From positions 124,001-188,000 of the forward strand of contig NZ_FZOO01000004.1 in assembly GCF_900188375.1 (NCBI RefSeq): a stretch of DNA of 64,000 nucleotides. Direction: 5' to 3'. Shown piece after piece: positions 36,570 to 44,268 of the stretch (the stretch's first letter is position 1; each line of letters opens with the position of its first letter). This DNA is from Geodermatophilus pulveris (GTDB lineage: Bacteria > Actinomycetota > Actinomycetes > Mycobacteriales > Geodermatophilaceae). Below the pieces are notes generated by a model, which had not been told where the DNA came from, did no database searches, and worked only from the letters and a program-made list of their open reading frames with translations. The translations under genes were made by a program, and so were the position numbers.

Positions 36570-38081
36570 TCACGAGGCGGCGGCGAGGTCCTCGATGGTG
36601 GCCAGCAGGGTCCGCACCGGCACGCCGGTGCCGCCCTTGGGCGTGTAGCCCCACGGCGCACCGGTGTTGTACGCCGGGCCGGCGATGTCGATGTGCGCCC
36701 AGGGCAGGCCGGCCGGCACGAACTCGGCGAGGAAGTGCGCCCCGACCAGCATGCCGCCCATCCGGTCGGCGTTGGCGTTGACGAAGTCCGCGATCGGGGA
36801 GTCGATGCCCCGGCGCAGCTCGGCGGGCATCGGCATCGCCCACATCGCCTCGCCGCTGCGGGCCGAGGCGGCGACGACGGCGTCGCGCATGTCGTCGCTG
36901 CCCATCACGCCCGCGGTGCGCGAGCCCAGCGCGACCAGCTGGGCGCCGGTGAGGGTGGAGGTCTCCAGGATGACGTCGGGGGAGTCCTCGGCCGCGCGGG
37001 CCAGGGCGTCGGCCAGGACGACGCGGCCCTCGGCGTCGGTGTTGGTGATCTCGGCCTTCTTGCCGTTGCGGAACGTGACCACGTCGGCGGGGCGGTAGGC
37101 GGTGCCGCTGGGCAGGTTCTCCGCGATCGGCACGGTCGCGGTGAGCTCGACCGGCAGGCCGAGCCGGGCGACCAGGCAGGCGGTGGCGATCACGGCGGCG
37201 GCGCCGGCCATGTCGCTGGTCATGTGGTGCATGTTCGCGGCCGGCTTGATGGACAGGCCGCCGCTGTCGAAGGTGATGCCCTTGCCGACCAGGGCGACCC
37301 GGGTGCGGGGCCGCTTGCCGCTGTAGGCCATCCGGAGCAGGCGCGGCCCGCGCGCGGAGCCGCCGCCGACGGCGAGCACCCCGCCGTAGCCGCCGGCGGC
37401 CAGCGCGGCCTCGTCGAGCACCTCCACGGCCAGCCCGGCCTGCTTGCCGGCGGCCGCGCCGCGGGCGGCCAGCTCGGCCGGGTAGAGGTCGTTGGGCGGG
37501 GTGTTGACCAGGTCGCGCACCAGGGACACCGCGTCGGCGACCGCGCGGGCGCGCTCCAGCGCCGCCTTGGCGGCGCCGGCGTCGGGCACGACGACGGTGA
37601 ACTCCCGCGGCGGGGCGGACCGGCCGTCGAGGTCGGACTTGTAGGCGGTGAACTCGTAGGAGCCGAGCAGGCTGCCCTCGCCGACGGCGTGCAGCCGCTG
37701 GTCGTCCGGGGTCCCGCCGACCGCGGCCAGCAGGGTGACCACCGAGGCCCGGCCGGACAGCGCCCGGCTGGCGGCACCGGCCGCCCGGCGGACCGCCTCG
37801 GCGGTGTACCCGCCCCCGGGCCGGGGCGCGCCCAGGCCGGCCACGGCCACGACCGGGAAGGGGCCCTGGCCCAGCGAGGCGACGCGGGTGACCTCGTCCT
37901 CGGCACCCTTGGCGCCCAGGTCGGCCAGCGCGCCCATCAGGCGGCCACCGAGCAGCCGGTCGACGGCCTCCGCGCCCGGCGTCGGCAGCAGGCCGCCGGG
38001 GCCCTTGCCGACGCCGACGACGACGGCGTCGGCGCGGGTCTTCTCGAGGGGGCGGTCGGTCACGGAGATCGTCGGCGGCAC
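36570..38081 (-). CDS. pepA: Leucyl aminopeptidase (M17)
   Basis: 503 residues. The metal and catalytic sites are intact: VGKGITFDSGGLSIKP (Lys and Asp ligands), the MTSDMAGAAAVI helix, and NTDAEGRVVLADAL, the M17 signature. The enzyme trims N-terminal residues from peptides using two metal ions. The GTG at 38081 was chosen as the true start because TACCAT lies 6 nt upstream and there is no ribosome site; the longer reading to 39251 is a shadow of gcvT. It is divergent from gcvT, with only 90 bp between the two starts. Confidence 0.95.
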   Translation of the reverse strand: MPPTISVTDRPLEKTRADAVVVGVGKGPGGLLPTPGAEAVDRLLGGRLMGALADLGAKGAEDEVTRVASLGQGPFPVVAVAGLGAPRPGGGYTAEAVRRAAGAASRALSGRASVVTLLAAVGGTPDDQRLHAVGEGSLLGSYEFTAYKSDLDGRSAPPREFTVVVPDAGAAKAALERARAVADAVSLVRDLVNTPPNDLYPAELAARGAAAGKQAGLAVEVLDEAALAAGGYGGVLAVGGGSARGPRLLRMAYSGKRPRTRVALVGKGITFDSGGLSIKPAANMHHMTSDMAGAAAVIATACLVARLGLPVELTATVPIAENLPSGTAYRPADVVTFRNGKKAEITNTDAEGRVVLADALARAAEDSPDVILETSTLTGAQLVALGSRTAGVMGSDDMRDAVVAASARSGEAMWAMPMPAELRRGIDSPIADFVNANADRMGGMLVGAHFLAEFVPAGLPWAHIDIAGPAYNTGAPWGYTPKGGTGVPVRTLLATIEDLAAAS

Positions 38082-38087
38082 CGGACG

Positions 38088-38093
38088 ATGGTA
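38088..38093 (-). promoter_or_regulatory. -10 element, leaderless start of pepA
   Basis: TACCAT ends 6 nt before the pepA GTG at 38081. Confidence 0.6.
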
Positions 38094-38098
38094 GTCAC

Positions 38099-38124
38099 AG
38101 GTCCCGCCGGCCCCCCACGCCTCG
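38099..38124. repeat. Degenerate remnant of the dispersed repeat, copy D
   Basis: CCCCCCACGCCTCG at 38111-38124 is identical to 19499-19512 of copy B, with a looser match before it. It sits between the divergent promoters of pepA and gcvT, unlike the other copies. Confidence 0.45.
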
Positions 38125-38159
38125 GAGGCCGGCCGCCGGACCGTGCAGCGGGGCCGCGT

Positions 38160-38165
38160 TAGCGT
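38160..38165 (+). promoter_or_regulatory. -10 element, leaderless start of gcvT
   Basis: TAGCGT ends 6 nt before the gcvT GTG at 38172; no ribosome site is present and there is no room for a glycine riboswitch. Confidence 0.6.
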
Positions 38166-38171
38166 GCCCCC

Positions 38172-39290
38172 GTGACCGCGCTGACCTCGCCCCTGCACGA
38201 CCGGCACCTGGCCGCCGGCGCCAAGCTGGCCGACTTCGGCGGCTGGTCGATGCCGATCGAGTACGCCGGGGGCGGCGTGCTGGCCGAGCACGAGGCGGTC
38301 CGCACCGGGGTCGGCCTGTTCGACGTCTCCCACCTGGGCACGGCGACGGTCCGCGGGCCGGGTGCCGCGGCGTTCGTCGACAGCTGCCTGTCCAACGACC
38401 TCTCCCGGATCGGCCCGGGCCAGGCGCAGTACACGATGTGCTGCCTGCCCGACGGCGACCCGCGGGCCGGCGGTGTCGTCGACGACCTGATCCTCTACCT
38501 GCACGGTCCCGACGACGTCCTGCTGGTGCCCAACGCCGCCAACGCCGCCGAGGTCGTGGCCCGGCTCGCCGACGCCGCGCCGGCCGGGGTGACGGTCACC
38601 GACCGGCACACCGAGGTCGCCGTCCTCGCCGTGCAGGGTCCCCGCTCGCCGCAGCTGCTGTCCCTGCTGGGCCTGCCCGGCGAGCTGCCCTACATGTCCT
38701 TCGTGACCGGCCTGGGCGGCGGCTCGGCCGAGGTCACCGTGTGCCGCACGGGCTACACCGGCGAGCACGGCTACGAGCTGCTGGTGGGGGCCGAGCACGC
38801 CGGCGAGCTGTGGGACGTGCTGGTCGAGCAGGGCCGCGACGAGGGCCTGCGGCTGTGCGGGCTGGGCGCGCGCGACACGCTGCGCACCGAGATGGGCTAC
38901 CCGCTGCACGGCCACGAGCTCTCGCCCGGCATCACCCCCGTGCAGGCCCGCGCCGGCTGGGCGGTGGGCTGGCGCAAGCCGGCCTTCTGGGGCCGGGCGG
39001 CGCTGTTGGCCGAGAAGGAGGCCGGCCCGGCGCGGCTGCTGTGGGGCCTGCGGGCGCCCGGGCGGGGGATCCCGCGGCCGGGGATGGCGGTCCTCGACGC
39101 CGACGGCGCCCGGGTCGGCGAGGTGACCAGCGGGACGTTCTCGCCGTCCCTGCGCACCGGCATCGCGCTGGCGCTGCTGGACACCGCGTCCGGCGCGGGG
39201 GAGGGCAGCGAGCTGGCCGTCGACGTGCGCGGCCGGCCGCAGCCGGTGCACGTCGTCCGGCCGCCCTTCGTGCCCTCCCGCGTGCGCTGA
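38172..39290 (+). CDS. gcvT: Glycine cleavage T protein (aminomethyltransferase)
   Basis: 372 residues. [21 protein letters not shown] (about 19-39), [10 protein letters not shown] and the C-terminal GCV_T region ([17 protein letters not shown]) are family signatures. The enzyme transfers the methylene group of glycine from H protein to tetrahydrofolate. GcvH and GcvP are not in the window. The gene is predicted leaderless (TAGCGT 6 nt before the GTG). It ends 6 nt from the convergent YihY gene, with no terminator between them. Confidence 0.95.
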   Translation: MTALTSPLHDRHLAAGAKLADFGGWSMPIEYAGGGVLAEHEAVRTGVGLFDVSHLGTATVRGPGAAAFVDSCLSNDLSRIGPGQAQYTMCCLPDGDPRAGGVVDDLILYLHGPDDVLLVPNAANAAEVVARLADAAPAGVTVTDRHTEVAVLAVQGPRSPQLLSLLGLPGELPYMSFVTGLGGGSAEVTVCRTGYTGEHGYELLVGAEHAGELWDVLVEQGRDEGLRLCGLGARDTLRTEMGYPLHGHELSPGITPVQARAGWAVGWRKPAFWGRAALLAEKEAGPARLLWGLRAPGRGIPRPGMAVLDADGARVGEVTSGTFSPSLRTGIALALLDTASGAGEGSELAVDVRGRPQPVHVVRPPFVPSRVR

Positions 39291-39296
39291 GCGGCC

Positions 39297-40433
39297 TCAG
39301 GCGTTCTTCCGGGTGGGGTCCTTGTCCTCCTTCGAGGGTTCGGGCTCGTCCGGGAGGCTGTCGGCGACGACGGCGTCCCGCTCGCCCATCGGCACCGGCG
39401 GGCCCTCGGTGGTGTCCTGCGCGGTCTGGTGCTCGGCCTCGGAGTTGATCTCCGCGCCCAGCAGCAGCAGGTAGCAGGTGATGTACAGCCACAGCATCAG
39501 CACGATGACGCCGGCGATCGTCCCGTAGGTCTCGTTGTAGGAGCCGAAGTTGTCGACGTAGAAGCTGAACGCCACGCTGACCAGTGCCCAGGCGATCGTC
39601 ACCACCACCGCGCCGAGGCTGACCCAGCGCATCTTGGGGGCGTCCCGGTCGGGTGCCACGCGGTACAGGACGGCGAGCGACCCGGCGAACACCCCGAGCA
39701 ACAGCACCCACCGGGCAACCTGGGTGAGGACCGTGGCGAACGGCCCCAGCGGCAGGGTGTCCAGCACGATCGGGACGACGGCCACCAGGCTGAAGGCCAC
39801 CAGCACGAAGACGATCGCCCCGAGGGTGAGCAGCAGCGAGGTGGCCCGCAGCTTGACGAAGTTGCGGGTCTCCACCTCGTCGTAGGCCAGGTTCACCGCG
39901 GTGACCAGGTTGCCCATCCCGCCCGAGACGCTCCACAGCGCGCCGGCCACCGAGACGGCCAGGCTCAGGCTCAGCGCGCCCCCGTCGCCCGTGGCGATGT
40001 CGCGCAGCTGGGTGCCGATGAGGTCGGCGGCGCTCTCGGGCAGCTGCGCGGAGAGGTCCTCGATCTGGCGGGTGACGGTCTCCGGCGAGGCGACCAGCCC
40101 GTAGAGCGAGATGGTCGCGATCAGCGCCGGGAAGACGGACAGGAAGCCCCAGAAGGCCACGCCGCCGGCGATGATCGGCATGTTGTCGGCGTTGTGCTCG
40201 GCCCACGACCGCTTGAGGACCTGCCGCCAGCCGCGCCAGGGGATCTCGGTCGGCTTGTCCGCCGTCACCCCGGGCAGCCGGTCCTCACCGGGGGCGCCCG
40301 GCGGGAGCCGGTCGGCCTGCGGGTGCGGTGCGTCCGCCTCGGCGGCCCGGGCGGCGGCCCGCCGCGCCGCCTTCTCCTCGACCCGCTGCCGGATCCGGTC
40401 GACCGAGCTCTCCCGGGGCCTGGTGCTGCTCAC
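39297..40433 (-). CDS. YihY/BrkB-family membrane protein
   Basis: 378 residues. A charged N-terminal region of about 85 residues is followed by six hydrophobic segments and a charged tail, the usual YihY layout, with AFWGFLSVFPALIATISLYG and WLYITCYLLLLGAEINSEAE as family-like segments. The family was once called ribonuclease BN in error; its role is unclear. The GTG start is one base after the stop of the DUF4235 gene, so it is the last gene of a tightly coupled four-gene operon. Confidence 0.9.
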   Translation of the reverse strand: MSSTRPRESSVDRIRQRVEEKAARRAAARAAEADAPHPQADRLPPGAPGEDRLPGVTADKPTEIPWRGWRQVLKRSWAEHNADNMPIIAGGVAFWGFLSVFPALIATISLYGLVASPETVTRQIEDLSAQLPESAADLIGTQLRDIATGDGGALSLSLAVSVAGALWSVSGGMGNLVTAVNLAYDEVETRNFVKLRATSLLLTLGAIVFVLVAFSLVAVVPIVLDTLPLGPFATVLTQVARWVLLLGVFAGSLAVLYRVAPDRDAPKMRWVSLGAVVVTIAWALVSVAFSFYVDNFGSYNETYGTIAGVIVLMLWLYITCYLLLLGAEINSEAEHQTAQDTTEGPPVPMGERDAVVADSLPDEPEPSKEDKDPTRKNA

Positions 40434-40434
40434 G

Positions 40435-40710
40435 TCAGTCGCCCGGCCAGTTGCCGGTCAGCTTGGTGTAGCCGCGGGCGCCGAGGCGGTCGATGGCGGC
40501 CTTGGTGGCGGCGAAGATGGCGCCCTGCAGCGCCGCGGCGAGGACCACCTCGCGCATCCGGTACTCGCTCTGCAGGGCATCGGGGGCGTCGTCCTCGTCG
40601 GCCACCCGCTTCCACACCTGCTTGAACACCGCGCCGGAGATCATGCCGGCCAGGACGCCGCCGAGCAGGCCGATCGGCCGGTAGACGAGCTTGGCCCCCT
40701 TGCTGCTCAC
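40435..40710 (-). CDS. DUF4235 family small membrane protein
   Basis: 91 residues. YRPIGLLGGVLAGMISGAVF (about 9-28) is one membrane helix; a second amphipathic or membrane stretch is VVLAAALQGAIFAATKAAID. This is the DUF4235 pattern. The GTG at 40710 follows GGAGG and overlaps the preceding stop by 4 nt. The function is unknown; the constant company of DUF3618 and holin-type genes suggests a shared envelope role. Confidence 0.85.
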   Translation of the reverse strand: MSSKGAKLVYRPIGLLGGVLAGMISGAVFKQVWKRVADEDDAPDALQSEYRMREVVLAAALQGAIFAATKAAIDRLGARGYTKLTGNWPGD

Positions 40711-41222
40711 CTCGCCCTCCGCACGGTCCGGCGGGCCCGCTTCGCCGCTGCCGCGCGCCGCGCCGCGGCGGCCTTCCGGGCGGCCCTGGCGGTCCGCTGC
40801 GTCGCCTTCGCCCTCCGCCGCGCGGCCTTCCGGGCGGCCTTCTCCGCCGCCGCGCGCCGGGCGGCGGCGACCTTGGCCTCGACCTTCACCTGGCGCCGCG
40901 CGCGGCGCCTGGCCCGGCGGCGGTCCTTGGTGAGGCGGCGCCACACCAGCAGGCCGAGCAGCGTCGCCGCTCCGGCGCCGGCGCCGATGACCGCCGGGGG
41001 GTTCTCCCGGTAGGTCTCGACCGCGGTGTCCCGGGCCCGGAAGGCGCCCTCCTTGGCCCGTTCGGAGACGTCGAGGCGCTGCGACAGCTCGTCGACCGTG
41101 CGGCCGAGCTGCGCGCGGGTGGCCTCGATGTCGGCCTTGATGGCGTCCGGGTCGTTGGGCGCGCCACCGCGGGCCGTCGTCCCGTCCCGCCCGTCGGGGG
41201 CGCGGTTGGCTGGGGTGCTCAC
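40707..41222 (-). CDS. DUF3618 family protein with Arg/Lys/Ala-rich tail
   Basis: 171 residues. The head DPDAIKADIEATRAQLGRTV DELSQRL is the DUF3618 hallmark, a soluble helix. One membrane helix (about 75-90, AVIGAGAGAATLLGLLVWRR) follows, then about 75 residues that are almost all Arg, Lys and Ala. The strongly basic tail should bind nucleic acid or anionic lipid, like a histone-H1 tail. GTG start and stop both overlap neighbouring genes by 4 nt. Confidence 0.85.
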   Translation of the reverse strand: MSTPANRAPDGRDGTTARGGAPNDPDAIKADIEATRAQLGRTVDELSQRLDVSERAKEGAFRARDTAVETYRENPPAVIGAGAGAATLLGLLVWRRLTKDRRRARRRARRQVKVEAKVAAARRAAAEKAARKAARRRAKATQRTARAARKAAAARRAAAAKRARRTVRRAR

Positions 41223-41656
41223 CGGCGTGCACTCTCCTTCACGGTCGCGATGTCGGCCTTGGTGCTGGCGATGGCCTGGGTCGGCACCGGCGGTGCGCCC
41301 TTCTCGACGTCCTTCTTGCCGACCAGCGCGAGGACACCGGCGACGGCGAACAGCACGACGGCCACGACGAGGGCCGCCAGCCAGGCGGGCAGCACCAGGT
41401 CCAGGGCGAGGACGGCGGCGGCCACCAGCACCGCCAGGCCGAGGAACGCGAACAGCCCGGCGCCGCCGAACAGGCCCGCCCCGATGCCCAGGCGCTTGGC
41501 CTTCTGGGTGACCTCCGCCTGGGCGAGCCGGGCCTCGTCGCGCACCAGCCGGCTGATCTGCTCGGTGAGCTGGCCGATGAGCTGACCGGTCGAGGCGTCC
41601 TCGGGAGCGGGGGGTGGGACGGACGCGCGGCTGGCGCCCGCCGTGGGGTCGGTCAT
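41219..41656 (-). CDS. Phage holin superfamily III (DUF1469-like) membrane protein
   Basis: 145 residues. LIGQLTEQISRLVRDEARLA then QAEVTQKAKRLGIGAGLFGG leads into two closely spaced membrane helices (about 70-92 and 95-117), the pattern of the actinobacterial phage holin family. GGAGG precedes the ATG. It is first of four genes (holin, DUF3618, DUF4235, YihY) in a coupled operon. No phage genes are near; the family name comes from homology and does not imply lysis. Confidence 0.85.
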   Translation of the reverse strand: MTDPTAGASRASVPPPAPEDASTGQLIGQLTEQISRLVRDEARLAQAEVTQKAKRLGIGAGLFGGAGLFAFLGLAVLVAAAVLALDLVLPAWLAALVVAVVLFAVAGVLALVGKKDVEKGAPPVPTQAIASTKADIATVKESARR

Positions 41657-41765
41657 CGGTCCTCCGTACCGGGGAGCGGTGTCGATGTGCTCCCATGCCC
41701 CCGATGATCGCCCGGTAACCCGTCCCCGGTCACACTCCGGGGCACGGCGCGGGCCCGGTGGCACA

Positions 41766-41771
41766 TAGCCT
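41766..41771 (+). promoter_or_regulatory. -10 element, leaderless start of small gene
   Basis: TAGCCT ends 6 nt before the ATG at 41778. Confidence 0.55.
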
Positions 41772-41777
41772 GCGGCC

Positions 41778-41990
41778 ATGAGCTGGTACTGGCGGTTGGA
41801 GGACCCCACGGGGGCGGAGCTGGACCCCGCCGCGGTCGGGGTGGAGGTCCCGCGGGCGGACAACCAGGGCGACGCGGAGTCCTGGCTGGGGGAGAACTGG
41901 CGCGCGCTGCTGGAGCGCGGGGTCGCCACGGTGACCCTGTTCGAGGGCGACCGCAGGGTGTACGGCCCGATGGGCCTCGCCCCCGCCTGA
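41778..41990 (+). CDS. Small conserved-looking protein (70 aa), unknown function
   Basis: 70 residues beginning MSWYWRLEDPTGAELD and ending DRRVYGPMGLAPA, with AESWLGENWRALLERGVATV in the middle. It has no signal, membrane segment or Cys. The sequence looks like a compact alpha/beta protein. The ATG has no ribosome site but TAGCCT is 6 nt upstream. It is divergent from the holin operon and ends where dispersed repeat copy C begins. Similar small proteins are widespread in actinobacteria by my recollection; no function is known to me. Confidence 0.78.
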   Translation: MSWYWRLEDPTGAELDPAAVGVEVPRADNQGDAESWLGENWRALLERGVATVTLFEGDRRVYGPMGLAPA

Positions 41991-42092
41991 CGAAGGACCT
42001 CCCTGCCCCCCACCACTCGCAGGCTCGTGGCGGGTCCCCGCAGGGAGGCCGCGCCGAGCGGAGCGAGGCGTGGGGGGCGAGGGGGTCCTTCC
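41991..42092. repeat. Dispersed intergenic repeat, copy C (full length)
   Basis: About 100 bp filling exactly the space between two convergent stop codons. Outer arms GAAGGACC (41992-41999) and GGTCCTTC (42084-42091) pair, as do 42005-42013 and 42070-42078, so the RNA can form one long hairpin. Its left half matches copy A and its right half matches copy B. Confidence 0.9.
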
Positions 42093-43076
42093 TCAGCCGC
42101 GGGAGGTCTTGGCGGGGTCGCGCTCCACGGTGTCGCCGAGGACGTCGTCGATGCGGGCGAGCACGTCGGCGTCGAGGGTGACCCCGGCCGCCTGCACGTT
42201 GTCGTGCACCTGCTCGGGCCGGGTGGCCCCGATGATCGCGGCCGCGACGTTGCGGTTCTGCAGCACCCAGGCGATGGCCAGCTGGGCCATGGACAGCCCG
42301 AGGTCCTCGGCGACCGGCCGCAGCTGCTGCACCCGGCCGAGGACGTCGTCGGTCATGAACCGCTGGATGAACCGGCCGGCCTCGGGGTCGCTCGCCCGGC
42401 TCCCGGGCGGGGGCTGCTCGCCCGGCAGGTACTTGCCGGTCAGCACGCCCTGCGCCAGCGGCGACCAGACGATCTGCGACAGGCCCTCCCGCTCGGAGGC
42501 GGGCACGACCTCGGCCTCGATGACCCGCCAGAGCATGGAGTACTGCGGCTGGTTGCTGATCAGCTGGACGCCGAGCTCGCGGGCCAGCGCGGCGCCGGCG
42601 GCGATCTCCTCGGCGTTCCACTCCGAGACGCCGACGTAGAGCACCTTGCCGGCCCGGACCAGGTCGGCGAACGCGGTCATCGTCTCCTCGAGCGGCACCG
42701 TCGGGTCGTAGCGGTGCGCCTGGTAGAGGTCGACGTAGTCGGTCTGCAGCCGCTGCAACGAGGCGTGGCAGCTCTCGACGACGTGCTTGCGGGACAGCCC
42801 GCGGTCGTTGTGCCCGGGGCCGGTGGGCCAGTAGACCTTGGTGAACACCTCCAGCCCCTCGCGGCGCTGGCCGGCCAGGGCGCGGCCGAGGACCGACTCG
42901 GCCCGGGTGCCGGCGTAGACGTCGGCGGTGTCGAAGGTCGTGATGCCGGCGTCGAGGGCGGCGCGGACGCAGGCCTGCGCCGCGTCCTCCTCGACCTGCC
43001 CACCGTGGGTGAGCCAGTTGCCGTAGGCGATGGCGGAGATGTTCAGGCCAGAGCGGCCCAGTCGTCGGGATTCCAC
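42093..43076 (-). CDS. Aldo-keto reductase (potassium-channel beta-subunit-like)
   Basis: 327 residues. The AKR tetrad is visible: Asp and Tyr in FDTADVYAGTRAE (about 48-60), Lys in VFTKVYW and His in LYQAHRYD. The NADP-binding C-terminal part includes AAIIGATRPEQVHDN. LGRSGLNISAIAYGNW at the N-terminus matches the Kv-beta-like group. The substrate is unknown. The GTG start has TAGCGT 8 nt upstream and no ribosome site. It ends at dispersed repeat copy C. Confidence 0.92.
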   Translation of the reverse strand: MESRRLGRSGLNISAIAYGNWLTHGGQVEEDAAQACVRAALDAGITTFDTADVYAGTRAESVLGRALAGQRREGLEVFTKVYWPTGPGHNDRGLSRKHVVESCHASLQRLQTDYVDLYQAHRYDPTVPLEETMTAFADLVRAGKVLYVGVSEWNAEEIAAGAALARELGVQLISNQPQYSMLWRVIEAEVVPASEREGLSQIVWSPLAQGVLTGKYLPGEQPPPGSRASDPEAGRFIQRFMTDDVLGRVQQLRPVAEDLGLSMAQLAIAWVLQNRNVAAAIIGATRPEQVHDNVQAAGVTLDADVLARIDDVLGDTVERDPAKTSRG

Positions 43077-43084
43077 GACGCCCG

Positions 43085-43090
43085 ACGCTA
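43085..43090 (-). promoter_or_regulatory. -10 element of aldo-keto reductase gene
   Basis: TAGCGT ends 8 nt before the GTG at 43076. Confidence 0.5.
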
Positions 43091-43101
43091 CGGCCGTCCG
43101 G

Positions 43102-43710
43102 CTACGGCTTCGCGCCGAGCGGGACGGTCGCCTTCGGGAAGCGCCAGCGGCGCACCATCGTGGCCCGGGTGATCCCGTACCAGACCAGGCTCTTCATCCT
43201 GTGGTCCTGGCCCGGGAAGCGCTCGAGCACCGTCGTCTTGATCCGCCGGCCGAGGACGACCGAGTCGAGGATCATCACGGCGAAGAAGACCAGCCAGAGC
43301 GACACCGAGTAGGAGCGCACCGGCTCGGGCAGGAAGTTGCCGAGCAGCACCAGCGCGGCCACGAGCAGGAAGAAGCTGCCGGCGTTGCGGCGGGCGTCGA
43401 CGACGTCGCGCACCAGCTTGCGGACCGGGCCGCGGTCGCGGGCCGGCAGCGCGGCCTCGTCGCTGCGGGCGGTACCGGCGCGGGTGGCCCCCCGCCCGGT
43501 GGTGGCCTGCTGCTCCCGCATCCGCTTCCACGCCTCCTTGCGCGTCCGCGGCGGCGGCGGGGGCGGGCCGGGACGGCGCCCCTGGGCCTCGTGGCGCTTG
43601 GGGGTGGGCCGCCCCTTGCCGCCCGTCCTCACCAGCTGCGAGGTCAGGTCGGCGGAGGGGTCGGGCGCGGCCTCGGTGCGGTCGCGGCGCCCGGGGAGGC
43701 GGAGCTTCAC
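43102..43710 (-). CDS. DUF3043 family membrane protein
   Basis: 202 residues. A basic Pro/Arg-rich cytoplasmic head including PKRHEAQGRRPGPPPPPP and RKEAWKRMREQQ leads to two membrane helices (about 112-128 and 135-152) and a basic tail. This is the DUF3043 pattern. The GTG at 43710 has TAGACT 7 nt upstream. It is divergent from the IscA-type gene, 144 bp away. Function unknown; the mycobacterial neighbour Rv2203, next to Rv2204c, may be its counterpart (from memory). Confidence 0.83.
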   Translation of the reverse strand: MKLRLPGRRDRTEAAPDPSADLTSQLVRTGGKGRPTPKRHEAQGRRPGPPPPPPRTRKEAWKRMREQQATTGRGATRAGTARSDEAALPARDRGPVRKLVRDVVDARRNAGSFFLLVAALVLLGNFLPEPVRSYSVSLWLVFFAVMILDSVVLGRRIKTTVLERFPGQDHRMKSLVWYGITRATMVRRWRFPKATVPLGAKP

Positions 43711-43717
43711 CCGGCCG

Positions 43718-43723
43718 AGTCTA
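43718..43723 (-). promoter_or_regulatory. -10 element, leaderless start of DUF3043 gene
   Basis: TAGACT ends 7 nt before the GTG at 43710. Confidence 0.55.
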
Positions 43724-43767
43724 CGGGTGGGCCCGCCCGGTCGGGGTCCGCGCCGGGGCCGACGACG

Positions 43768-43824
43768 TACAGTGGGAAGAGGCTCCGCTGCGGCGGTGTT
43801 GGCCTGTGAAGGACGTGCCGCAGC
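43768..43824 (+). promoter_or_regulatory. Promoter and leader hairpin of the IscA-type gene
   Basis: TACAGT (43768-43773) is a likely -10, giving a leader of about 75 nt. Within it GCTGCGGC (43787-43794) pairs with GCCGCAGC (43817-43824) over 8 bp. The hairpin could be regulatory, but it has no recognised family. Confidence 0.4.
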
Positions 43825-43854
43825 AGGCACCTCGAACGTGGGAGGACTTCCAAC

Positions 43855-44202
43855 ATGACGGTGCAGGACAGCACGGCCACCGGCGTCATCCTCAGCGACC
43901 CGGCGGCCGCCAAGGTCAAGGCGCTCCTGGACCAGGAGGGTCGCGACGACCTCCGCCTGCGCATCGCCGTCCAGCCCGGCGGCTGCTCCGGCCTGCGCTA
44001 CCAGCTCTTCTTCGACGAGCGGTACCTCGACGGCGACCAGACCTACGACTTCGGTGGCGTCGAGGTCATCGTCGACCGGATGAGCGGCCCCTACCTGGGC
44101 GGCGCGGTGATCGACTTCGTCGACTCGATCGAGAAGCAGGGCTTCACGATCGACAACCCGAACGCAGGGGGCTCCTGCGCCTGCGGCGACAGCTTCAGCT
44201 AG
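43855..44202 (+). CDS. HesB/IscA-family iron-sulfur cluster insertion protein (ErpA-like)
   Basis: 115 residues. The three cluster-binding cysteines are present: one in QPGGCSGLRYQLFFD (Cys44) and two in the C-terminal CACGDSFS. A-type carriers receive Fe-S clusters from the SUF machinery and hand them to apo-enzymes; clients in this window would include LipA, QcrA and the xanthine dehydrogenase small subunit. GGGAGG precedes the ATG. From memory the mycobacterial homologue is Rv2204c, close to asnB and ctaC as here. Confidence 0.93.
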   Translation: MTVQDSTATGVILSDPAAAKVKALLDQEGRDDLRLRIAVQPGGCSGLRYQLFFDERYLDGDQTYDFGGVEVIVDRMSGPYLGGAVIDFVDSIEKQGFTIDNPNAGGSCACGDSFS

Positions 44203-44220
44203 CCGACCAGCTCCAGGCCT

Positions 44221-44260
44221 GACGGAGGCCCGGTCCCCCGCGGGGGGCCGGGCCTCCGTC
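44221..44260. terminator. Bidirectional hairpin between the IscA-type gene and asnB
   Basis: Outer arms 44221-44233 and 44248-44260 pair perfectly over 13 bp, and CCCCC (44235-44239) continues with GGGGG (44243-44247) past a one-base bulge. It lies between two convergent stops. Confidence 0.8.
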
Positions 44261-44268
44261 GTCGCCGG

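Noticed and set aside
38101-38171. Glycine riboswitch before gcvT
   Set aside because: The gene appears leaderless and only 90 bp separate the pepA and gcvT starts; no riboswitch core is visible.
41219-41656. Prophage remnant suggested by the holin-family gene
   Set aside because: No integrase, structural or lysis genes nearby; holin-superfamily proteins of this kind are ordinary chromosomal genes in actinobacteria.
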